This document shows positions 58,160-64,000 of a stretch of DNA of 64,000 bases, piece after piece (the first letter of the stretch is position 1; every line of letters begins with the position of its first letter). Under the pieces are notes generated by a model. That model did not search any database and was not told the DNA's origin. It was given only the letters and a program-made list of their open reading frames with translations. The stretch spans positions 1,054,001-1,118,000 of the forward strand of contig NZ_BAABGX010000002.1 of assembly GCF_039541795.1 (NCBI RefSeq), written 5' to 3'. Source of the stretch: Nibribacter koreensis (GTDB lineage: Bacteria; Bacteroidota; Bacteroidia; Cytophagales; Hymenobacteraceae). The translations under genes were made by a program, and so were the position numbers.

Positions 58160-58186
58160 GAGACAAGGCAGTGCCTGGTCTCTACA
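58160..58186. repeat. GAGACAAGGCAGTGCC...GGTCTC palindrome, second copy
   Basis: Matches the copy at 41225-41248; both sit close to a 43-bp repeat. Confidence 0.55.
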
Positions 58187-58251
58187 TCTTCAACGCTCAC
58201 CCTCTTATTCTAACCTTTTCCCTCCGGGAGAAAGGATTTACTTTACTGTGT

Positions 58252-58289
58252 TGTTTTTGGCCTAATTCCTAGAAAACAGTCCAAAAACG
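58252..58289. repeat. 38-bp palindrome, copy 26
   Basis: TGTTTTTGGCCTAATTC, loop CTAG, AAAACAGTCCAAAAACG. Upstream of carB, not after a stop codon. Confidence 0.78.
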
Positions 58290-58387
58290 ACTTTGCGCAA
58301 TTTTACCATTTCCTCAGCCCTCTTTATTTTTTTCACTAGAAAACGCAGGTTTCCTCACTTTTTCCGGGGGTATTAAAGATTCTCCGT

Positions 58388-58395
58388 TAACTTTG
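58388..58395 (+). promoter_or_regulatory. Candidate -7 element for carB
   Basis: TAACTTTG fits TAnnTTTG, 25 bases before the carB start codon. Confidence 0.45.
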
Positions 58396-58420
58396 GGCAA
58401 TTTATACATACCCCATTACC

Positions 58421-61234
58421 ATGCCCAAAGATCAATCCATCAAGTCTGTCTTAATCATTGGTTCTGGTCCTATTGTCATTGGACAAGCCTGCGAATTTGA
58501 CTACTCCGGCTCCCAAGCCGCCCGTTCTCTGCGCGAGGAAGGGATTGAGGTCACCCTCATCAACTCCAACCCGGCCACCATCATGACCGACTCCATCACG
58601 GCAGACAACGTCTACCTGTTACCGCTGGAGAAAAAGTCGATTGTGCAGATTCTGGAGAAGCACAGGATTGACGCGGTGCTGCCTACCATGGGGGGACAGA
58701 CCGCGCTGAACCTGGCTATTGACTGTGACAAAGCCGGTATCTGGAAAAAGTACGGCGTGAGAATGATTGGCGTAGACATTGGCGCCATTGAAACCACTGA
58801 GGACCGCGAGAAATTCCGTCTTTTGATGATTGAGCTGGACGTGAACGTCTGCAAAGGCCACACCGCCACCTCGTTCCTGGAAGGCAAGGAGATTGCCCAG
58901 GAGATTGGCTTCCCGCTGGTGATTCGTCCGTCGTTTACTCTGGGTGGTACCGGTGGTGGCTTTGTAAACACGCCAGAGGAGTTTGATGCCGCCTTGACCC
59001 GCGGTCTGCACGCAAGCCCTACCCACGAGGTATTGGTAGAGCAAAGCATCATGGGCTGGAAGGAGTATGAGCTGGAGCTGTTGCGCGACAACATAGGTAA
59101 CATCATCATCATTTGCTCCATTGAGAACTTTGACCCGATGGGCATTCACACCGGTGACTCCATCACGGTGGCCCCGGCCATGACCCTGCCAGATACGGTC
59201 TACCAGCGCATGCGCGATTTGGCCATCAAGATGATGAACGGCATCGGGCAGTTTGCCGGCGGCTGTAACGTGCAGTTCTCGGTGAACCCAGAAGATGACA
59301 CCATCATTGCCATTGAGATCAACCCGCGCGTCAGCCGCTCCTCGGCGCTGGCTTCTAAAGCGACCGGTTATCCAATTGCCAAAGTTGCGGCTAAGTTGGC
59401 TATCGGTTATAATCTAGACGAATTACAGAACTCCATCACCAAGACCACCTCGGCGTTCTTTGAACCCGCGCTGGACTATGTGATTGTGAAGATACCGCGC
59501 TGGAACTTTGACAAGTTCAAGGGTGCCAACAAAACGCTGGGCTTGCAGATGAAGTCTGTAGGCGAGGTGATGGGCATTGGCCGCACCTTCCAAGAGGCTT
59601 TGCAGAAGGCCTGCCAAAGCCTGGAGATTAAGCGCAACGGACTGGGCGCCGATGGCAAGGAGAAAACCAACTATGACCAGCTCATGGACAGTCTGGCCAA
59701 CCCGAGTTGGGACCGCCTGTTCACCATCAAAGACGCCATGAAGTTTGGCGTAGCCTCCAGCACCATCCATAAAGTAACCAAGATTGACCCGTGGTTTTTG
59801 CAGCAGATTGAAGAGCTGGAACTCACCGAGCGCGAAATCCTTAAATATCACATTGACAACATCCCGGCAGACCTCATGCGCACCGCTAAGGTGAAAGGCT
59901 TCGCCGACAGACAGCTGGCGTATTTGCTGCGTTGTAAGGAAAGCGAAGTGCACGATAAGCGCACCAGCATGGGCATTACCCGCGTGTTCAAGATGGTGGA
60001 CACCTGCGCCGCTGAGTTTGAGGCCCAGACGCCGTACTTCTACAGCACCTTTGACGGCGAGAACGAGAGCCTAGTCTCGGACCGCAAGAAAGTGGTGGTG
60101 CTGGGTTCGGGCCCTAACCGCATTGGCCAGGGCATTGAGTTTGACTACTCCTGCGTGCACGGCGTGTTGGCCGCCCGCGAGTGTGGCTATGAGACCATCA
60201 TGATTAACTGCAACCCAGAGACGGTGTCTACAGACTTTGACATCTCTGACAAGCTCTACTTTGAGCCCGTATTCTGGGAGCACATCTATGACATCATCCT
60301 CCATGAGAAACCAGAGGGCGTGATTGTGCAGTTAGGCGGACAGACGGCTTTGAAACTAGCTGAGAAGCTGACCCGCTTCGGGATAAAAATTATGGGTACT
60401 ACCTATGAGAGCCTGGACCTAGCCGAAGACCGCGGTGCCTTCTCTACCCTACTCAAAGATAACGATATCCCGTACCCGCCGTTCGCGAGCGTGACCTCAG
60501 CAGAGGAAGCCTTGGAAGTGTGCAAGGACTTGAAGTTCCCGTTGTTGGTGCGCCCTAGCTACGTGTTGGGTGGCCAGAACATGAAGATTGTCATCAACGA
60601 GAAAGAACTGGAAGCGCAGGTACTGGATATCCTGAAAGACAGCCCGGGCAACCATGTACTCCTAGACCACTTCCTGGACCGCGCCATTGAAGCCGAAGCC
60701 GATGCCATCTGTGACGGAGAGAACGTGCAGATTCTGGGCATCATGGAGCACATTGAACCGGCCGGTATTCACTCAGGAGACTCGTACGCGGTACTTCCGC
60801 CGTTTGACCTGAGCGAGAACGTGATGAACCAGATACGGGAGTACACCAAGAAGATTGCCTTGGCACTCAACACGGTGGGCCTCATCAACATCCAGTTCGC
60901 TATTAAGAACGAGATTGTCTACATCATTGAAGCCAACCCGCGCGCCAGCCGCACGGTGCCGTTCATTGCCAAAGCCTACGGCGAGCCGTATGTAAACTGG
61001 GCTGCCAAAGTGATGCTAGGCGCCAACAAGGTCACGGACTTCACCTTCAACCCTAAACTGGACGGCTACGCCATCAAGGTACCGGTGTTCTCACACAGCA
61101 AATTCCCAGAAGTGAACAAGGAACTGGGACCAGAGATGAAATCTACCGGCGAGGCCATTTACTTCATCAATGACCTGGAGGACGACTACTTCACCAAGAT
61201 CTACTCTGAGCGCAACCTGTACCTGAGTAAGTAA
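58421..61234 (+). CDS. carB: Carbamoyl-phosphate synthase large subunit (short form)
   Basis: 937 residues. Makes carbamoyl phosphate from bicarbonate, ammonia and two ATP for arginine and pyrimidine synthesis. Both ATP-grasp halves are present: KSVLIIGSGPIVIGQACEFD, GLAKSTVRPSFTLGG-like VIRPSFTLGGTGGGF and EINPRVSRSSALASKATGYP in the first; VVVLGSGPNRIGQGIEFDYS, VRPSYVLGGQNMKI and EANPRASRTVPFIAKAYGEP in the second. It ends just after the second ATP-grasp domain with DYFTKIYSERNLYLSK; the usual C-terminal MGS allosteric domain (about 130 residues) is absent, which is normal for many Bacteroidetes. carA is not adjacent. Confidence 0.96.
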   Translation: MPKDQSIKSVLIIGSGPIVIGQACEFDYSGSQAARSLREEGIEVTLINSNPATIMTDSITADNVYLLPLEKKSIVQILEKHRIDAVLPTMGGQTALNLAIDCDKAGIWKKYGVRMIGVDIGAIETTEDREKFRLLMIELDVNVCKGHTATSFLEGKEIAQEIGFPLVIRPSFTLGGTGGGFVNTPEEFDAALTRGLHASPTHEVLVEQSIMGWKEYELELLRDNIGNIIIICSIENFDPMGIHTGDSITVAPAMTLPDTVYQRMRDLAIKMMNGIGQFAGGCNVQFSVNPEDDTIIAIEINPRVSRSSALASKATGYPIAKVAAKLAIGYNLDELQNSITKTTSAFFEPALDYVIVKIPRWNFDKFKGANKTLGLQMKSVGEVMGIGRTFQEALQKACQSLEIKRNGLGADGKEKTNYDQLMDSLANPSWDRLFTIKDAMKFGVASSTIHKVTKIDPWFLQQIEELELTEREILKYHIDNIPADLMRTAKVKGFADRQLAYLLRCKESEVHDKRTSMGITRVFKMVDTCAAEFEAQTPYFYSTFDGENESLVSDRKKVVVLGSGPNRIGQGIEFDYSCVHGVLAARECGYETIMINCNPETVSTDFDISDKLYFEPVFWEHIYDIILHEKPEGVIVQLGGQTALKLAEKLTRFGIKIMGTTYESLDLAEDRGAFSTLLKDNDIPYPPFASVTSAEEALEVCKDLKFPLLVRPSYVLGGQNMKIVINEKELEAQVLDILKDSPGNHVLLDHFLDRAIEAEADAICDGENVQILGIMEHIEPAGIHSGDSYAVLPPFDLSENVMNQIREYTKKIALALNTVGLINIQFAIKNEIVYIIEANPRASRTVPFIAKAYGEPYVNWAAKVMLGANKVTDFTFNPKLDGYAIKVPVFSHSKFPEVNKELGPEMKSTGEAIYFINDLEDDYFTKIYSERNLYLSK

Positions 61235-61284
61235 TTGCAGGTAGCAAGTAGTGCGTATCAAGTAGCACGACATAATAAATTCCA

Positions 61285-61320
61285 GAAAGGCCGTTCCAAA
61301 TAGGAGCGGCCTTTCGTTTT
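61285..61320 (+). terminator. Intrinsic terminator after carB
   Basis: GAAAGGCCG / CGGCCTTTC stem (slightly interrupted) followed by GTTTTT; overlaps the start of palindrome copy 27. Confidence 0.8.
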
Positions 61321-61352
61321 TGGCCTGTTTTGGTGGAAACAAGCCAAAAACG
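61315..61352. repeat. 38-bp palindrome, copy 27
   Basis: CGTTTTTGGCCTGTTTT, loop GGTG, GAAACAAGCCAAAAACG. Between convergent genes, 21 bases after the lactate permease stop codon. Confidence 0.85.
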
Positions 61353-61373
61353 GAGACTTTTAAGCCGCTAGTT

Positions 61374-62828
61374 TTATGAGCTATACAGAAGCAACAGCCA
61401 GCCTATGCCACCCGCCAGAAAAGCTCCTATCAAGGCAGGCGTAAGATTGAGGGCTAATATCTTTTTATAGTCTTGTATGTTGGCAATGGAGGCGGCGGCC
61501 ACAATATTAAACAGGCAGATGGCATTGCCCAGCCCAGCCCCCATTAGTTGCAAGGCCAATATGACAGCAGAATCAATCCCCAACAGCTGAGCGGTTTCTA
61601 GCTGGGAAGCCCCAAAGACTAAGTTAGAGACGGTGGTACTGCCGGTAATAAACGCTCCCAGCAACCCTAGAATTGGGGCAAACACGACATAGGCCTCTTG
61701 CAAGCGGCCCATCAGAGAAGAAATATGCCACACCATAGACGGCTGCTCTACCCCTGAGTAAATCATTAACTGAGCGATCATGATGGCAGGCAACAGCACC
61801 AAGGCAATGTTTAGCGCTTTCTGAGTGACTTCTTTCAGGTAGAAAGAAGGACTTTTCCGGAAGTAAGCCACTCCCAAGCCTACTAGTACAAAAGGGATGA
61901 GCGGGGAAAACAAAGGCTTGATGGAAGAGTAGATACCTGTCTCCCAGAAATCAGGGAAGGAAAGCTCCCATTGCAGAAAGTCCCTAAGCGGCGTCCAGAT
62001 TTTAGGCAGGACCAGCAACCCTGCCAGCACAGCGTAAGGCAACCATGGTCTGAGGTCTAGTCGGGCATTTTTGTCTTTCAAATAAAACACGGACAGCACT
62101 AACATGGTAATGGATGCCAGCACGGTGGCAAGGTCAGTGGCCACCCAGGCAAATACACAGAAAGGAATGGCAAAGAAGAGGTACAGCACCAGTATTTTGC
62201 CTTTGTACTGCACTGGAGCACCTGCTTTGGCTAGAAGTCTAAACACAAACAACAAAAGAATGCCTTGTACCACCACGCCTAGCACCGCCGCTAAAAAACC
62301 AATACGTTGCACTTGGTCAGGGAGCAGGTGCAACGGCATCTGTAAACCTGTGATCAAGGGAGTTCCTACAGCCCCAAACATGGCAAAGAGCCCGTCAAAC
62401 AGCAGGACTATCGATACTGAGACAAGGCCGTTATACCCCATGGCCATCAGGAGAAGCGGCACTATAGCCCCCGGGGTCCCAAAGCCGGCCACCCCTTCAA
62501 AGAAAGCGGTCAGGCAAAAAGCCAGCAGAAAGAACCTGATCTCTTTTTCTGGGTGTACCTTTTTCAGGGATTGACTTATTTCCTGCACCAAGCCGGTGCC
62601 CCTCATCAGGTTGTAGAGAAAGAGCGCTCCCAGCACAATCATGATGATGCTTAAGGTAGAGAGCGTGGACACGCCTACTACCGCCAGATAATGTTTAGCA
62701 GAGGCTCCCCAATAAAAAAACAAACCGGTGGCTACCACCAGCCCCGCCACTGCCGCCTCTTTTACACTACGTAAAAGGGAAAAAACCACAAGCACCAGAA
62801 CAGGCAACAGCGCCAGCACATACAGCAT
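61374..62828 (-). CDS. L-lactate permease (LctP family)
   Basis: 484 residues with about 12 membrane segments. Family sequences include VLALLPVLVLVVFSLLRSVK, TAFFEGVAGFGTPGAIVPLL, GLFAMFGAVGTPLITGLQMP and FGASQLETAQLLGIDSAVIL. It imports L-lactate (and related hydroxy acids) with a proton. Slightly shorter than the roughly 550-residue E. coli type. Its only same-strand neighbour is the alanine symporter gene, from which it is separated by a terminator. Confidence 0.92.
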   Translation of the reverse strand: MLYVLALLPVLVLVVFSLLRSVKEAAVAGLVVATGLFFYWGASAKHYLAVVGVSTLSTLSIIMIVLGALFLYNLMRGTGLVQEISQSLKKVHPEKEIRFFLLAFCLTAFFEGVAGFGTPGAIVPLLLMAMGYNGLVSVSIVLLFDGLFAMFGAVGTPLITGLQMPLHLLPDQVQRIGFLAAVLGVVVQGILLLFVFRLLAKAGAPVQYKGKILVLYLFFAIPFCVFAWVATDLATVLASITMLVLSVFYLKDKNARLDLRPWLPYAVLAGLLVLPKIWTPLRDFLQWELSFPDFWETGIYSSIKPLFSPLIPFVLVGLGVAYFRKSPSFYLKEVTQKALNIALVLLPAIMIAQLMIYSGVEQPSMVWHISSLMGRLQEAYVVFAPILGLLGAFITGSTTVSNLVFGASQLETAQLLGIDSAVILALQLMGAGLGNAICLFNIVAAASIANIQDYKKILALNLTPALIGAFLAGGIGWLLLLYSS

Positions 62829-62874
62829 AAGCCACTCACCTTTAGAACTCTAATTGTGTACGGATTTTGGTCAA

Positions 62875-62917
62875 AAAGAAAAAGGCTTGCCTTTAGTCGT
62901 AAACCAAAGCAAGCCTT
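62875..62917 (-). terminator. Intrinsic terminator of the alanine symporter gene
   Basis: On the minus strand AAGGCTTGC / GCAAGCCTT with extra CTTTGG/CTAAAG pairing is followed by TTTTTC; it lies 23 bases after the symporter stop codon. Confidence 0.82.
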
Positions 62918-62939
62918 CTTGATTATCTCTGTTAGATTG

Positions 62940-64000
62940 TTAAAAACGTTCTACCTCTCCCCTTCTCAACCTACCCAAATAATCTCTGGTAGCGGCCAGC
63001 ACTTTAGGCGATAGCAACAGCGCGCAGGTCATGGTAGGAATGGCCATCAAGGCAAAGGCAGTGTCTACCAGGTTAATCACAGACGTGATGGTCACCACGG
63101 CCCCAATCACAATGGTGAGAATATAAAAGTAGTCATACAATCTTCTATACTTAAACCCGAACAGATAGGTGAAGCACTTGGAGCCGTAGTAGCAGTAAGA
63201 AAACAAAGAGGTAAACGCAAAGATGAACACGCACAGCACCAGCAGGTACTTGCCCACGCTTGGCATGGCGGCGCCAAACGCGGCGGCGGTCATAGAAACG
63301 CCGTTGCCTTCATTGGTTTCCCAGACGCCCGTCACCAGAATGGCCAGGCCGGTCATGGTGCAGACAATGATGGTGTCAATGAACGGTTCCCACATAGCCA
63401 CCAGTCCTTCGCGCACCGGCTCATTGTTCTGTGACTCGCCGTGCATCATGGCAGCGGTACCAATACCGGCCTCATTAGAGAAAGAAGCGCGGCGCGCACC
63501 CATGATAATCACCTGCATCACGGCCCCGCCCATGACGGCGTTCCCGGTAAAGGCATCCTCAAAAATGAGCGCGAACATGCCCGGTACGGCAGAGAAGTTA
63601 TAGAAGATGATAAACAGTACAGAAACGGTGTAAATGACCACCATGAAGGGCACCAACTTACTGGCCACGCTGGCAATGCGCTTAAGACCACCAAACATGA
63701 TGATAGACACCAGCAATGCCATGGCAATACCCATGAACAAGTTAGACACAAACGTATCTGGCCCTACCACACCGCTGGGTTTCAAGACCACATCTGTGAT
63801 GATCTGGGTCAATTGGTTGGCCTGGAACAAAGGCAGGGTGCCAAACAGACCGGCAAACGCGAAGAGGATGGACAAAGGCTTCCACTTCTGGCCCAGCCCT
63901 TCGGTGACCATGTACATGGGACCGCCCTCAACTTTGCCCAGTTCGTTTTTGCCCCGGTACATGATAGAGAGCGTACAGGTAAAGAACTTGGTGGCCATGC
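62940..64000 (-). CDS. Sodium:alanine symporter family protein, 5' end missing
   Basis: About 353 codons are visible; the start is outside the window (the ATG near 63998 is internal, within ATKFFTCTLSIMYRGKNELG). The visible part has membrane segments and the family signatures EGGPMYMVTEGLGQKWKPLS, RASFSNEAGIGTAAMMHGES and LFSYCYYGSKCFTYLFGFKY, all typical of AGCS symporters, ending in a Lys/Arg-rich tail. It would import alanine or glycine with Na+. A strong terminator follows. Confidence 0.93.
   Translation of the reverse strand, partial: MATKFFTCTLSIMYRGKNELGKVEGGPMYMVTEGLGQKWKPLSILFAFAGLFGTLPLFQANQLTQIITDVVLKPSGVVGPDTFVSNLFMGIAMALLVSIIMFGGLKRIASVASKLVPFMVVIYTVSVLFIIFYNFSAVPGMFALIFEDAFTGNAVMGGAVMQVIIMGARRASFSNEAGIGTAAMMHGESQNNEPVREGLVAMWEPFIDTIIVCTMTGLAILVTGVWETNEGNGVSMTAAAFGAAMPSVGKYLLVLCVFIFAFTSLFSYCYYGSKCFTYLFGFKYRRLYDYFYILTIVIGAVVTITSVINLVDTAFALMAIPTMTCALLLSPKVLAATRDYLGRLRRGEVERF

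Noticed and set aside
1..64000. tRNA, rRNA or riboswitch genes
   Set aside because: No cloverleaf, rRNA-like segment or known riboswitch core was recognised on either strand by eye; a covariance search would be decisive.

Overview
The window is chromosomal DNA from a member of the Bacteroidota, most likely the Hymenobacteraceae (Rufibacter / Nibribacter / Pontibacter type). The evidence is about 50% GC, many proteins with Bacteroidetes-type lipoboxes, the MurF-Alr fusion, DUF4292, DUF4834, DUF5686 and DUF4230 proteins, a short 937-residue CarB, and TAnnTTTG-type promoter elements. The genus call is inference. No rRNA, tRNA, CRISPR array, transposase or integrase was found.

Layout. 0-5.8 kb: a minus-strand envelope operon (flippase, dut, sugar nucleotidyltransferase, TPR protein, DUF4292 lipoprotein, start of a probable murein hydrolase activator), with overlapping genes at its end. 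5.9-12.8 kb: enoyl-CoA hydratase, a small basic secreted protein, and the minus-strand rimP-nusA-infB operon. 12.9-16.5 kb: feoAB, a Bax inhibitor-1 protein and a 38-residue CWKGY microprotein. 16.5-22.3 kb: murF-alr fusion, RarD-like permease and lipoproteins. 22.3-27.6 kb: accessory stretch with two hydrolases, a Crp/Fnr regulator, DUF2867 and two AT-rich orphan genes separated by attC-like palindromes. 27.7-38.3 kb: DUF5686 outer-membrane protein, EamA permease, recX, DUF4230, an ACC-deaminase-like enzyme, YfhO, DUF4834 and FkbM. 38.5-41.8 kb: AT-rich Mrr-type endonuclease plus TPR protein, a serine beta-lactamase-like lipoprotein, and a DUF559 (Vsr-like) endonuclease framed by a perfect 43-bp inverted repeat. 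41.8-48.2 kb: LLM oxidoreductase, pirin, a GNAT gene broken by one TGA, an AraC regulator and two lipoproteins. 48.2-49.2 kb: gene-free, repeat-rich. 49.2-64 kb: LTA-synthase-like sulfatase, esterase, a MarR regulator with an Old Yellow Enzyme gene, a DinG-type helicase with a decayed exonuclease domain, carB, lactate permease, and the end of an alanine:sodium symporter.

The dominant unexplained signal is repetitive. (1) A 38-bp palindrome (17-bp arms around a 4-nt loop, usually CTGG/CCAG) occurs 27 times, mostly just after stop codons, with compensatory arm changes; one copy is translated in frame inside murF-alr and another supplies the terminal codons of the broken GNAT gene. (2) A 43-bp CTCCCCTTGAGGGGAG-type repeat frames the DUF559 nuclease gene as a perfect inverted pair and recurs as solo copies elsewhere, suggesting a repeat-plus-nuclease element. 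(3) A TGTCATCCTGAAAGGACC repeat forms inverted pairs at three loci; two of these share a composite layout (pair, nested 38-bp palindrome, cluster of variable hairpins). (4) GCCAACG...GTTGGC palindromes follow each of two orphan genes like gene-cassette recombination sites.
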